NCBI GenBank assembly: GCA_044442745.1
Contig: JBISJS010000001.1
Location: 124,001 to 188,000 of the forward strand
Origin: Makana argininalis_A
GTDB taxonomy: Bacteria; Pseudomonadota; Gammaproteobacteria; Enterobacterales; Enterobacteriaceae
Length of the DNA: 64,000 bases
Reading direction: 5' to 3'
In this document: positions 38,813 through 49,200 of the stretch, one piece after another
How the letters are laid out: every line of letters begins with the position of its first letter
Numbering within the stretch: the stretch's first letter is position 1
Program-made: the position numbers and the translations under genes
The notes under the pieces: generated by a model
What the model was told of the DNA's origin: nothing
The model's database searches: none
The model's input: only the letters and a program-made list of their open reading frames with translations

Positions 38813-40363
38813 ATGATAGAATCATTTTCTAAATTATTAGAAAAATCAATGAAAAAAATAAAAATTAAACCTGGTTCAATTATTAAAGGTAATATTATAT
38901 CTATCTTAAAAGATGTAGTTATTTTAGATACTAAGCTAAAATCTGAATCTGTAATAAATATTGAACAATTTCTAAATTCACAAGGAGAATTAGAAATTAA
39001 AATTGGTGATCAAGTTGATGTCTCATTAGATGCATTAGAAGATGGTTTTGGTGAAACATTAATATCTAGAGAAAAAGCAAAAAGACATGAAGACTGGTTA
39101 ATGTTAGAAAAATCATATAAAAAATCTAAATCAGTTATTGGAACTATTAATGGTAAAGTAAAAGGTGGTTTTACTGTAGAAATTAATAATATACGTGCTT
39201 TTCTTCCAGGTTCTTTAGTAGATATTCGTCCTTTAAAAGATACAATAAATTTAGAAGGAAAAAATTTTGATTTTAAAATAATTAAAATAGATAAAAAAAG
39301 AAATAATATAGTTGTATCCCGTAAAGCTATCATTGAAAATGAAAATAATATTGAAAGAAATAAAATTTTAAAAACATTAAAAGAAGGTGAAAAAATTAAA
39401 GGAATAGTTAAAAACATTACTGATTATGGTGCTTTTATTGATATGGGGGGTATTGATGGGTTATTACATATCACTGATATTTCTTGGAGACGTATAAAAC
39501 ATCCCAGTGAAGTCATTAATATAGGTGATCAAATAAACGTTAAAATTTTAAAATTTGATAAAAAACGTTCAAGAGTATCTTTAGGATTAAAACAATTAGG
39601 AATAGATCCTTGGTTATCTATTTCAAATAAATACCCTAAAGGTTGTAAAAAATATGGTAAAGTTACTAACTTAACAGATTATGGTTGTTTTGTAGAAATA
39701 GAAAAAGGTATAGAAGGATTAGTACATATTTCTGAAATGGATTGGACAAATAAAAATATTAATCCTTCAAAAGTAGTAAAAATAAATGATAGAGTAGAAA
39801 TTATGGTACTAAATATAGAAGAAAAACGCCGTCGTATATCATTAGGATTAAAACAATGTAAAAAAAATCCATGGAAGGAATTTTCAAAATATATTAACAG
39901 AGGAAATATAGTAGAAGGTAAAGTTAAATCTATAACTGATTTTGGTATTTTCGTCGGTCTTGATAAAGGTATAGATGGTTTAGTACATTTGTCAGATATC
40001 TCTTGGAAGATATTTTATGATAAATCCAATATAAACTATAAAAAAGGTGATAATATTTCTTGTTTTGTTTTACAAGTTGATGCTGAAAAAGAACGTATTT
40101 CGTTAGGAATTAAACAATTACAAGAAGATCCATTTAAAAAATATTTAAATGAAAATAAAAATAAGACAATAATAAAAGGCAAGATTATATCTTTTTGGAA
40201 AGGATTAGTATTAAAATTAAATAATGAAGTAGAAGGATATTTGAATAATTTTGAATTATTAAATAAAAAATTTAAAAATAAATTAAAATTTGGAGATTTT
40301 TTAAAAATTAAAATTTCTGGATATAATATTAAAAATCGTATTATATATCTTAAATTTTTATAA
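38813..40363 (+). CDS. rpsA: 30S ribosomal protein S1
   Basis: Large mRNA-binding ribosomal protein made of six S1 repeats; it brings mRNAs with structured or weak leaders to the 30S subunit. Repeats are seen at roughly residues 20-85, 105-170, 190-260, 277-345, 362-432 and 450-516, with 'DYGAFIDMGGIDGLLHITDISW', 'DYGCFVEIEKGIEGLVHISEMDW' and 'DFGIFVGLDKGIDGLVHLSDISW' for repeats 3-5. The sixth is divergent. At 516 residues it ends right after repeat 6 and lacks about 40 C-terminal residues of the E. coli protein (557). ihfB, downstream in E. coli, is absent. Confidence 0.97.
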   Translation: MIESFSKLLEKSMKKIKIKPGSIIKGNIISILKDVVILDTKLKSESVINIEQFLNSQGELEIKIGDQVDVSLDALEDGFGETLISREKAKRHEDWLMLEKSYKKSKSVIGTINGKVKGGFTVEINNIRAFLPGSLVDIRPLKDTINLEGKNFDFKIIKIDKKRNNIVVSRKAIIENENNIERNKILKTLKEGEKIKGIVKNITDYGAFIDMGGIDGLLHITDISWRRIKHPSEVINIGDQINVKILKFDKKRSRVSLGLKQLGIDPWLSISNKYPKGCKKYGKVTNLTDYGCFVEIEKGIEGLVHISEMDWTNKNINPSKVVKINDRVEIMVLNIEEKRRRISLGLKQCKKNPWKEFSKYINRGNIVEGKVKSITDFGIFVGLDKGIDGLVHLSDISWKIFYDKSNINYKKGDNISCFVLQVDAEKERISLGIKQLQEDPFKKYLNENKNKTIIKGKIISFWKGLVLKLNNEVEGYLNNFELLNKKFKNKLKFGDFLKIKISGYNIKNRIIYLKFL

Positions 40364-40751
40364 TTTATTTTATTTAATTTATATATTAAATTTAATTTAT
40401 TAATTATAATCTTTATATTACTCATATATATTAGTAATTAATATTACTTAATATATTATATATTAATAAAAATAAAAATTCTTAATAATAAGATATAATT
40501 ATATTTTTAAATTATTAAAAATATAATTATTTATTAATTTTTAAATGTTTATTAAAAAAAAAAAATAATTTTTAAAATTTATAATAAATATTAATTAAAT
40601 TCATAAAAAATTATATTTTTTTTTAAAATATATTAAACTTATTATTTAATAAAAATATTTATTTATTAAAAAAATATTTTAATTTTAAAAATTTTATTTA
40701 TAATAATTAATATAATTTTTGAACAACTAAGGTTAATTATTTATATCATTA
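40364..40751. other. 388-base gap between rpsA and tRNA-Ser
   Basis: Almost pure A/T, with no gene, RNA or long repeat that I can support. In E. coli ihfB follows rpsA and no trace remains. The right end must hold the tRNA-Ser promoter; TTGAAC (40719-40724) with TATATC (40742-40747), 17 bases apart, is a possible pair but would place the transcript start almost at the tRNA 5' end. Confidence 0.5.
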
Positions 40752-40835
40752 GGAGAAATGCCGGAGTGGTTAAACGGTACGATTTCGAAAATCGTAAGGA
40801 ATATTCCTTCCAGGGTTCAAATCCCTGTTTCTCCT
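40752..40835 (+). tRNA. tRNA-Ser (anticodon CGA)
   Basis: Acceptor GGAGAAA/TTTCTCC, anticodon stem-loop ACGAT-TTCGAAA-ATCGT, long variable arm 'aaggaatattcctt', T loop 'ggttcaaatcc'. It corresponds to E. coli serU and reads UCG. The discriminator is U instead of the usual G, as in the other serine tRNA of this window. 3' CCA not encoded; a strong hairpin follows. Confidence 0.95.
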
Positions 40836-40837
40836 TG

Positions 40838-40866
40838 AATATAATTAAATTAATTATATTTTTTAT
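40838..40866 (+). terminator. Terminator after tRNA-Ser(CGA)
   Basis: Ten-base perfect stem (40838-40847 with 40851-40860), three-base loop, immediately followed by a T-run. Classic rho-independent layout two bases after the tRNA end, though the stem is all A/T. Confidence 0.65.
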
Positions 40867-40913
40867 TATAAAATCATTAATTATTAAAAATTTTAACAAT
40901 AACAGGAAATAAA

Positions 40914-41918
40914 ATGAACATAACTAACAAACAACTTAAATGTATTTCGTATATGTTAATGATTCTTTTTATCACCTTAATGATTCCATTACATTTATTT
41001 ACATGTTTTATATCAGGATTTTTTGTATATAAAATAATCTTGTTTTTAACACCATCTTTTCTTGAAAAATCTTTAGGAGTTAATAAGGCTAGATTAATAA
41101 TAATCACAATAATTTCATTATTAATGATTTTTATATTTTCAATAGGAATTATTAATACAATTAATTGTTTAAAATTTGAAATATTTCAAAAAAATAATTT
41201 TAAATTTATTAATAGTGATATATTTATAATAATTAAAAATTTAATTCCAGATTACTTTACAGATTTTTTACCAGAAAGTACAGAAAAAATAAAATATAAA
41301 ATATTTTCATTAATTAATTCAAATTTAAATATATTTAGAAAAATTTTTGATTCTTTTGTAAATGGATCTATAATGATATTTCTTGGTTTAATTTTAGGTT
41401 CATCTGTTGCTTTAAATAAACCATTTAAACACAATTCATATTTTATTAAACAATTATCTAAAAGAATAATTAATCTTTACGATTCTTTTAGTAATGTTGT
41501 TTATGCTCAAATTAAAGTATCTTTTTTAAATACAATTTTAACAACATTAATTATGTTGATTTTGTTTATTTTTTTAAAAATTAAAATTCCTTTTATAAAA
41601 GAACTTATTTTAATTACTTTTATTTTTGGTTTATTTCCTATAATAGGAAATATTATTTCAAATTCTATGATTACTATTTCTGCATTTCATATATCATTTA
41701 TAATTGGTACTATAATGTTAATATATTTAATATTTATTCATAAATTAGAATATTTTTTAAATGCAGAAATAGTTGGAAAAAGTATAAATTCAAAATCATG
41801 GGAATTATTATTAGCTATGATTATATTAAAATCTATCTTTGGATTAGAAGGATTAATAGCGGCTCCTATTTATTATGCTTATCTTAAAAAAGAATTAAAA
41901 TATAATAAAATTATTTAA
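40914..41918 (+). CDS. PerM/YdiK-like membrane permease (AI-2E transporter family)
   Basis: Integral membrane protein of the AI-2E/PerM family (Pfam AI-2E_transport type). It shows the family's plan: hydrophobic helices at about residues 10-45 and 60-80, a soluble middle region with few long hydrophobic stretches (85-145), then helices at about 150-170, 205-260 and 262-285, with 'FGLFPIIGNIISN' matching the family's P-x-x-G-N motif and the C-terminal 'FGLEGLIAAPIYYAYLKKEL' matching the G-x-x-G-x-x-x-A-x-P motif. The 334 residues fit the family (about 350). Members export small molecules or ions, but the substrate cannot be told from sequence; I do not assign a symbol. Good AGGA site before the ATG. 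It lies alone between tRNA-Ser and ptsH. Confidence 0.8.
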   Translation: MNITNKQLKCISYMLMILFITLMIPLHLFTCFISGFFVYKIILFLTPSFLEKSLGVNKARLIIITIISLLMIFIFSIGIINTINCLKFEIFQKNNFKFINSDIFIIIKNLIPDYFTDFLPESTEKIKYKIFSLINSNLNIFRKIFDSFVNGSIMIFLGLILGSSVALNKPFKHNSYFIKQLSKRIINLYDSFSNVVYAQIKVSFLNTILTTLIMLILFIFLKIKIPFIKELILITFIFGLFPIIGNIISNSMITISAFHISFIIGTIMLIYLIFIHKLEYFLNAEIVGKSINSKSWELLLAMIILKSIFGLEGLIAAPIYYAYLKKELKYNKII

Positions 41919-41936
41919 TTTTATTATATTTTAATT
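41893..41936 (+). terminator. Long hairpin at the permease 3' end
   Basis: Twenty-base perfect stem (41893-41912 with 41917-41936) and a four-base loop. The left arm is the last coding codons of the permease gene and the stop codon lies in the loop and right arm. It probably ends transcription before ptsH, 240 bases on. Confidence 0.7.
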
Positions 41937-42177
41937 TGATTAATATATTATTTTTATTTTTCTAAAAATAAATTAAATGATATAAATATAAAAATAAATT
42001 AATATTTAATAATTTAAATTATATTATTAAAATATTTTATATTGAAAATACTTTTTTTTTATTTAAAATTAGTTTAAATAATTTTAAATAAATAATTTTA
42101 ATTTAAAATATTAAAAATTAATATATAATTAAATATTAATTTAAAAAAATTTTAACTAATTAATTGTGGATTGAAAA

Positions 42178-42432
42178 ATGTATCAAAAAAAAATTAAAAT
42201 TAATGCTGAACATGGTATTCATACTCGTCCAGCAGCTATGTTAGTAACAGAAGCTAAAAAATTTATTTCAGATATAAAGATACAATCAAAAGGAAAATCA
42301 GCTAATGCAAAAAGTTTATTTAAATTGCAATCACTTGATTTGTCAAAAGATACTATAATAGAAATTACTGCTGAAGGTAAAGATGAATATAAAGCAATTA
42401 ATCATTTAGTTAAATTTATATTAAAAATTTAA
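42178..42432 (+). CDS. ptsH: Phosphocarrier protein HPr
   Basis: Small carrier of the phosphotransferase system that takes phosphate from enzyme I and passes it to sugar-specific enzymes II. The phosphorylated His15 is in 'EHGIHTRPAAMLV', and the 'KSANAKSLFKLQSLDL' block around position 46 is conserved. The 84 residues compare with 85 in E. coli. ptsI follows after 42 bases; the third gene of the E. coli operon, crr, is not here. Its presence implies at least one sugar permease elsewhere in the genome. Confidence 0.98.
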   Translation: MYQKKIKINAEHGIHTRPAAMLVTEAKKFISDIKIQSKGKSANAKSLFKLQSLDLSKDTIIEITAEGKDEYKAINHLVKFILKI

Positions 42433-42474
42433 TAATTTTATTATTAAAATAAAATTATATAATAAGGTATAACT

Positions 42475-44178
42475 ATGTTGTCAGGTATTTCAGTATCACC
42501 AGGAATTGCTTTTGGAAAAGCTTTAATAATTAAAAAAGAAAAAATAATTTTAAATAAAAAAAAAATTAAATCATATCAGGTTACAAATGAAATAGAAAAA
42601 TTATATTTTGCAATAAATAAAACATCAAATCAATTAAAAAAAATAAAAAATACAAAAATTAAATATCTTGATAAAGAAAAAGAATTAATATTCGATAGTT
42701 ATCTAATGATATTAGAAGATATAGAATTTAAAAATGATATACTAAATATGATTAAAAATAATTTAATAAGTGCGGATTATGCAGTAAATAATGTAATTAA
42801 AAAACAAATACAAAACATTAAATTAATTAAAGATAAATATCTTAGTGAAAGAAATTATGATATTTATGATATAGGTGATAGACTTATAAGAAATATATTA
42901 AATATTTCCATTATTGACATAGAAAATATAAATGAAAATTCAATATTAATTTCTTTTGATATTAGTCCTTCTGAAATTGTACAATTTAATAAAAACAAAA
43001 TACAAGGTTTTATAACAGATATTGGTGGAAAAACATCACATACATCTATCATTGCTCGATCATTAGAAATACCAGCTATTGTAGGAACTATAAATATTAC
43101 AAAAAATGTTAATAATGGAGATTATATAATATTAGATGCATTGAATAATAAAATTTATATTAATCCAAAATCAAATATAATAAAAAAAATTAAAGTAATT
43201 AAATTTAATTATTTAATTGAAAAAAAAAAATTAGATAAAATTAAAAATTTATCTTCTATTACTGTTGATAATCATAAAGTAAAAATATGTTCTAATATTA
43301 ATAATATTAAAGATATTTTAAAATTAAAAAAATATGGATCAGAAGGAATAGGATTATATAGATCTGAATTTATTTTTATGGATAGGAATACAATACCAAG
43401 TGAAAAAGAACAATTAAATATATATAAAAATATATCTAAATCTATTCAAAATAAAAAAAAAATAATACGTACTATTGATATCGGTGGTGATAAACAAATT
43501 TCATATATAAATTTTAAAAAAGAAGAAAATCCATTTTTAGGATGTAGAGGAATACGTATATCAATAATTAATAATAAAATTATTAGATCTCAATTAAAAT
43601 CTATTTTACGAGCTTCAGCATTTGGTAAATTATGTATTATGTTTCCTATGATTATAGAATTAGAAGAATTACGTTTGTTAAATAAAGAAATATTTTTAAT
43701 AAAACAGAAATTAAGAAATAAAAATATTTTATTTGATGAAAATATAGAAATCGGGATTATGATAGAAACACCATCTTCTGCATTAATTTCTAAGTCTTTA
43801 TCTTTAGAAGTTGATTTTTTAAGTATTGGAACTAATGATTTAACACAGTATACTTTAGCAGTAGATAGAGGTAATGAAAGTATTTCTTGTTTATATAATC
43901 CATTTTCTATTTCAGTAATTTTATTAATAAATAAAATCATTAAGAATTCACATTATTCTGGAAAATGGATAAGTATGTGTGGAGAACTTGCAGGAGATAA
44001 AAAAGCAACTAAATTATTATTAGGAATGGGTTTAGATGAATTTAGCATGTCTTCTGTTTATATACCAGAAATTAAAAATATTATTAGAAAATCAAATTTT
44101 TTAAAATCTAAAAATTTTTTAGAACAAATATTATCTAAATCAACAAAAAAAGATATTAATACATTAATTAATAATTAA
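42475..44178 (+). CDS. ptsI: PTS enzyme I (phosphoenolpyruvate-protein phosphotransferase)
   Basis: Transfers phosphate from phosphoenolpyruvate to HPr at the head of PTS sugar uptake. The active-site His189 is in 'GGKTSHTSIIARSLEIPAIVG'; the PEP-binding half has 'GIGLYRSEFIFMDR', 'RTIDIGGDKQISY', 'NPFLGCRGIRISI', 'EIGIMIETPSSAL', 'FLSIGTNDLTQYTLAVDRGN' and the catalytic cysteine in 'WISMCGELAGD'. The 567 residues compare with 575 in E. coli. The start matches 'MISGILASPGIAFGK' of E. coli. It ends convergent to the tmRNA gene through a hairpin; crr is missing. Confidence 0.98.
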   Translation: MLSGISVSPGIAFGKALIIKKEKIILNKKKIKSYQVTNEIEKLYFAINKTSNQLKKIKNTKIKYLDKEKELIFDSYLMILEDIEFKNDILNMIKNNLISADYAVNNVIKKQIQNIKLIKDKYLSERNYDIYDIGDRLIRNILNISIIDIENINENSILISFDISPSEIVQFNKNKIQGFITDIGGKTSHTSIIARSLEIPAIVGTINITKNVNNGDYIILDALNNKIYINPKSNIIKKIKVIKFNYLIEKKKLDKIKNLSSITVDNHKVKICSNINNIKDILKLKKYGSEGIGLYRSEFIFMDRNTIPSEKEQLNIYKNISKSIQNKKKIIRTIDIGGDKQISYINFKKEENPFLGCRGIRISIINNKIIRSQLKSILRASAFGKLCIMFPMIIELEELRLLNKEIFLIKQKLRNKNILFDENIEIGIMIETPSSALISKSLSLEVDFLSIGTNDLTQYTLAVDRGNESISCLYNPFSISVILLINKIIKNSHYSGKWISMCGELAGDKKATKLLLGMGLDEFSMSSVYIPEIKNIIRKSNFLKSKNFLEQILSKSTKKDINTLINN

Positions 44179-44203
44179 TTAATTCAAATAATTAATTATT
44201 AAT
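44167..44203. terminator. Hairpin between ptsI and tmRNA
   Basis: Fifteen-base perfect arms (44167-44181 and 44189-44203) and a seven-base loop, covering the ptsI stop and ending five bases before the 3' end of the convergent tmRNA gene. Probably a bidirectional end. Confidence 0.6.
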
Positions 44204-44207
44204 ATTT

Positions 44208-44583
44208 TGGAGCTGGCGGGATTTGAACCCGCGTCCGAAATTATTTTTTTTTAATATCTACATGTTTAGTACTGTCTTTTATATCTTAAAATAAGGACAG
44301 ACACAAATTATAAGAATTTATTTTTTTTTTAAAACAATATTTTAATTATTATTAAATATTAAAATTATATCTCTTATTAATGACCTCTTTTATTCTATTA
44401 AGAGATAAAAAAAGAACAAAGAGGGAATACTCAGTTTATATTTTTCTGAATTAAGCCGCTAAAGCAACGTATTCTGTGAATTTTTCTTTTGCATTTATTT
44501 TAAATTAGTTTTAACGAGTTACTTTATCTCTCGACATGCAAATTAAAAAATATCAAATCTCGTCGAATCCAATAATCAGCCCC
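44208..44583 (-). ncRNA. ssrA: Transfer-messenger RNA (tmRNA)
   Basis: Releases ribosomes stalled on broken mRNAs and adds a degradation tag. The 5' end GGGGCTGATTATTGGATTCGA and the 3' end 'ggacgcgggttcaaatcccg' plus 'ccagctcc' pair as the tRNA-like domain. The tag frame (44492 down to 44451) reads gca aaa gaa aaa ttc aca gaa tac gtt gct tta gcg gct taa, giving AKEKFTEYVALAA. The ending ALAA is the normal protease signal. The pseudoknot region is AT-rich. 3' CCA is not encoded. It is directly downstream of smpB, as in E. coli. Confidence 0.96.
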
Positions 44584-44614
44584 TTATATAATATAAGATA
44601 TATTATGATAAATA

Positions 44615-45097
44615 TCAATTATATTTTCTATGAATTTTAATAATTCTTGATTTATATATTTTCCATTCTTTTTTTTTAATACAATTTCTTTTTTCATATT
44701 TTTTTTTACCTTTTGCGATTCCAATTTTCATTTTAACAATTGCTTTTTTCCAATATAAATATAAAACAACTATAGTACAATTTTCCTTTTTTATTTTAAA
44801 TAAAAGTTTATTTATTTCAAATTTATTTAATAAAACCTTTTTTATTCTTTTAGAATCATCTTTTTTAATTAAAGAAACATTATTTAATGGTTGAAATATA
44901 GAGCCAATAAGATAAGCTTCTTTATTATTAATTGTAATATAACTATTACTAATATCTATTTTTCCAGATTTAATTGATTTTACTTCCCATCCTTTTAAAG
45001 ATAAAGATGCTTCTATTTCTTGTTCGATTTTATATTTAAAATAAACTTTTTTATTAGTCGTGATAATTGAATTTTTTTTTTTTTTTATTTTTTTCAT
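44615..45097 (-). CDS. smpB: tmRNA-binding protein SmpB
   Basis: Binds tmRNA and delivers it to stalled ribosomes. 'SIITTNKKVYFKYKIEQEIEASLSLKGWEVKSIKSGKIDISNSYI' is the OB-fold start, then 'EAYLIGSIFQPL', and the basic tail 'KKKEWKIYKSRIIK', whose helix enters the mRNA channel. The 160 residues equal the E. coli length. It lies 31 bases upstream of ssrA on the same strand; both are probably transcribed together, and the pair keeps ancestral order. Confidence 0.97.
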   Translation of the reverse strand: MKKIKKKKNSIITTNKKVYFKYKIEQEIEASLSLKGWEVKSIKSGKIDISNSYITINNKEAYLIGSIFQPLNNVSLIKKDDSKRIKKVLLNKFEINKLLFKIKKENCTIVVLYLYWKKAIVKMKIGIAKGKKKYEKRNCIKKKEWKIYKSRIIKIHRKYN

Positions 45098-45191
45098 TTT
45101 TATTTTAAATTTATTTAATAGTTTAAAAATTAAATTAATAATTTATTTGTATAAATAAATTAATTTAAAATAAAAAACAATATTTAATATA

Positions 45192-46166
45192 TTAAACAAT
45201 AAAAAAATTATTTTCAATTTTAATCAAAATATCTAATATTAAAATTTCTTTATTAATATTATTAATATTGTTGAAATTTATTAAAAAATTTAATAAAATT
45301 TGATATTGAAACAAAAGAATTTGATATGTAAATTTTTTATTTAAGTTTATTATTATATTTAATTTATCAATATTTGATATTGTTTTTTTTAGATTTAAAT
45401 TATATTTAATCGCATCTACAATAAAAATAATAAACCAATATATAGTTCGATTATCCGAATAATGAATTAATTGTGGTAATAAAGATATATAATCATTTTT
45501 AATGATTGAATTATTTAATGATATGCACAAATTTAATCTTTCATTCCAATTATTATATTTTAATAAATATTTAGCTTTTAAAGGATAACCATTACATATT
45601 CTTAATGCTGTAATAATATTTATTTCTTTTAATTTGTTATATTTTTTTTTTAACCATTTTAATGATTTTTTTTCATTTGTTTTATTAATATATAAACATA
45701 TGCATCTACTTAATAAAGTTTTAGATAATTTAAATAAAGATTTACAAGAAAGAATAAAATAAGTATTTTTTGGGGGTTCTTCTAAAATTTTTAATAAAGA
45801 ATTAGTTGTTTGATCTGTTAATAATGATGCATTATTTAATAATATAACTTTAACACCATTTTGTCTAGACTTATTATGTATATTTTCATGAATTAATCTT
45901 ATATCATCTATACCAAATTTTTTTTTACAATCTAATTCATAATAATCTGGATGATTGTGAGATATCATCAAATTACAACTTTGACAATTTCCACAGCTTT
46001 TTTTTTTATATGGTTTATTACACATTAACCAACGTACAATAGCATAACATAATGATTTTTTACCATTTTTAAAATTACTATGTATTATTAATGAATGATT
46101 TTTTTTTTTTTTATAAAGATTTAATATATTTTCATAATATTTATTTAACCAAAAATACCATTTCAT
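45192..46166 (-). CDS. holB: DNA polymerase III subunit delta'
   Basis: Clamp-loader subunit that helps open the sliding clamp. The N-terminus 'MKWYFWLNKYYENIL' follows E. coli HolB; the zinc module is 'SCGNCQSCNLMISHNHPDYYELD' with a further cysteine just before it; and 'LLTDQTTNSLLKILEEPPKNTYFILSC' and 'LLSRC' form the sensor region. As in all delta' subunits there is no real Walker A. The 324 residues compare with 334 in E. coli. The C-terminal domain is degraded. It sits between smpB and dnaE, so part of the replisome is clustered here. Confidence 0.92.
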   Translation of the reverse strand: MKWYFWLNKYYENILNLYKKKKNHSLIIHSNFKNGKKSLCYAIVRWLMCNKPYKKKSCGNCQSCNLMISHNHPDYYELDCKKKFGIDDIRLIHENIHNKSRQNGVKVILLNNASLLTDQTTNSLLKILEEPPKNTYFILSCKSLFKLSKTLLSRCICLYINKTNEKKSLKWLKKKYNKLKEINIITALRICNGYPLKAKYLLKYNNWNERLNLCISLNNSIIKNDYISLLPQLIHYSDNRTIYWFIIFIVDAIKYNLNLKKTISNIDKLNIIINLNKKFTYQILLFQYQILLNFLINFNNINNINKEILILDILIKIENNFFIV

Positions 46167-46239
46167 AATTTTTAATGTAATTTAAATTAATGTATTTATT
46201 TATAAAAGATTAATATTAACTATTTTAAATTTTTTTTAA

Positions 46240-49200
46240 TTAATATTCTATATTAACATTTTTATTTCCAAAAATTTTTTTTAAATTATTTAAAAGATTA
46301 TTTGAAAGTTTTATTTTATATTTATTTAAAAAATTTAAAAAATTATATTTTTTTTTATTTTTATTATAAAAATATAAAGGAATAGAACCAAATAAATATG
46401 GTTTTATATATGATTTTAATTTAAATATAAAATCTCTGTCAAATTTAGTATTTAATATTAATATTGTTAATCTTTTAGCATATTTTTCACGTTCTGTTTT
46501 AATATTATTTATTTTATAAACATTCATTTTAAATTTATAATTAAAATTATCATAAAAAATTTTACCTGTAGCTAAAATAATTTTATTTTTAATTATTAAA
46601 CTAGAATATTTAAGAAAAATATTTTCAAATAAAATTAATTCCAAACGAATAGATCTGTCATCTATCACACATATAACTATAATATTTCCATTTTTTATTT
46701 TTTTTTTTTTATAAAAAATAATTAAACCTATTGTTTTGATTATATGATTTTTATCAATTTCTTTAATATTATTAATATATGTTATTTTTTTAAAATTTTT
46801 AATTTCTTTTAAATAATTCATTATTGGATGACTAGTTAAATAAAAACCAAGAGTTTTTATTTCACCATTAAGAACTAAATCTATATTTTTATTATTTAAA
46901 TTTTTATATAATTTATTTATATATGTTGCATTATTATATAAAATACCAAACATATCTATTTGACCTGATATATTATTTTTTATATGTTGATTAGAAGCTT
47001 TAACTAAATAATTAATTAAATGAATTAATATATATCTACTTATACCAAAACAATCTAAAGAACCTGAAAAAATCAATTTTTCTAATATATTTTTATTGAT
47101 TTTTTTAATATCTAATCTGGAACATAAATCAAAAATTCCTATAAATTTACCATTTTTATTTCTTGAATTTATAATTAAATTAGCAGTATTTTTACCTATT
47201 CCTTTTATAGCACCAATACCGTATAGTATATTACCATATTTATTTACAGTAAAGTTATATTCACTATAATTTATATTAGGTGGTAAAACTTTAATTTTTA
47301 ATTTTAAACATTCTTGAACAATTTCTACTATTTTTTCTGTATTATCAATATCAGATGACATAACAGAAGATAAAAACTCAGAAGGAAAATAAGTTTTTAA
47401 CCATAAAGTATGATAAGTAATTAAAGCATATGCAGCTGAATGAGATTTATTAAATCCATAACTTGAAAATTTTTCTAAAATATCAAAAATATTCATAGAT
47501 AATTTACAATCTATTCCATTTTTAATTGATCCTTTTTTAAAAAAATCACGTTGTTTATACATTTCATCTTTTTTTTTTTTTCCCATAGCTATTCTAAGAA
47601 TATCAGATTGTGCTAATGTATAACCTGCTAATATTTGAGCAATTTTCATTACTTGTTCTTGATATAGAATTACACCATAAGTAGTATTTAAAACTTTTTT
47701 AAGAGAATTATGTTGACATTTTTTATCTGGATAGAATATTTTTTCCCTTCCATGTTTACGAGATATAAATTTTTCTACCATTCCTGATTGTAAAGGTCCA
47801 GGTCTAAAAAGAGCTACAAGTGCTATTATATCTTCAAAACAATCAGGTTTTAGACGCTTGATAAGATCTTTCATTCCTTTGGATTCTAATTGAAATATTG
47901 CAGTAGTTTCTGATTTTTTTAACATATTAAAAATTTTATTATCATTTAAATTAATATATTTTAATTCAATTGGTTTTTTTTTTTTATTTAAACGAAATGA
48001 ATTTATCATCATTAATGTTTTATTAATTACAGTTAAAGTCCGTAATCCTAAAAAATCAAATTTTACCAATCCGATAGATTCTATATCATCCTTATCAAAT
48101 TGTGTAATAATATTTTTACCATCAGAATCACAATAAATAGGTGAAAAATTAGTAATTTTAGATGGTGAAATAATTACTCCTCCAGCATGTTTTCCAAAAT
48201 TACGTATCGTTCCTTCTAATTTTTTTGCCATATTTATTAATATTTTTACTTCTTCATTATTATGATAAATTAATTTTAATTTATGTGATTTAATTAATGA
48301 CTTTTTAATATTAATTCCATAATCATTAGGAATTAATTTAGATATTTTATTTACAAAAGAATATGAATGACCTAATACTCTACCAACATCTTTTATAACC
48401 GCTTTAGCAGTCATTGTTCCAAAAGTTATAATTTGTGAAACATATTCTTTACCATATTTATGCAATACATAATCTATTACTTTATCTCTTTTATCCATAC
48501 AAAAATCTATATCAAAATCAGGCATAGATATTCTTTCTGGGTTCAAAAATCTTTCAAAGAGTAAATCAAAGTTAATAGGATTTATATCAGTTATATTTAA
48601 AACATAAGCTACAAGAGAACCTGCACCTGATCCTCTACCAGGGCCTACAGGTATATTATTCTTTTTTGCCCATTTGATAAATTCCATTACAATAAGAAAA
48701 TAACTTGAAAATTTCATTTTAACAATTATATTAAGTTCTGATTTTAATCTTTTTAGATATTTTTTTTTTTTTATATATCTTTTTTTTTTATCAGGAAATA
48801 TAGTTATCAATCTCTTAATAAGACCATTTTTTGCACAAGAAATAAGATAATTTTCATTAGAAATATTATTAATTTTAAAACTTGGTAAATAATATTTGTT
48901 TAATTTTATTGTTACATTACATCTTTTGGCAATTTCCACAGTATTAATTAAAGATTCTGGAATATCAGAAAATAATTTAAGCATTTCATTTTCACTTTTA
49001 ATATATTGTTCAGAACTATAATTATTTAATAATTCATATTCTTTTATCGTAATACCTTTATTTATAGCAACTCTTATTTTATGTGCTTCAAAATCTGACT
49101 TTTTTATAAAACGAACATCATTAGTAGCTACTAATGGTAGTCCATATATATTAGATAAATTTAAAGCTAAAGATATATAATCTTCTTCATTTTTTCTCTT

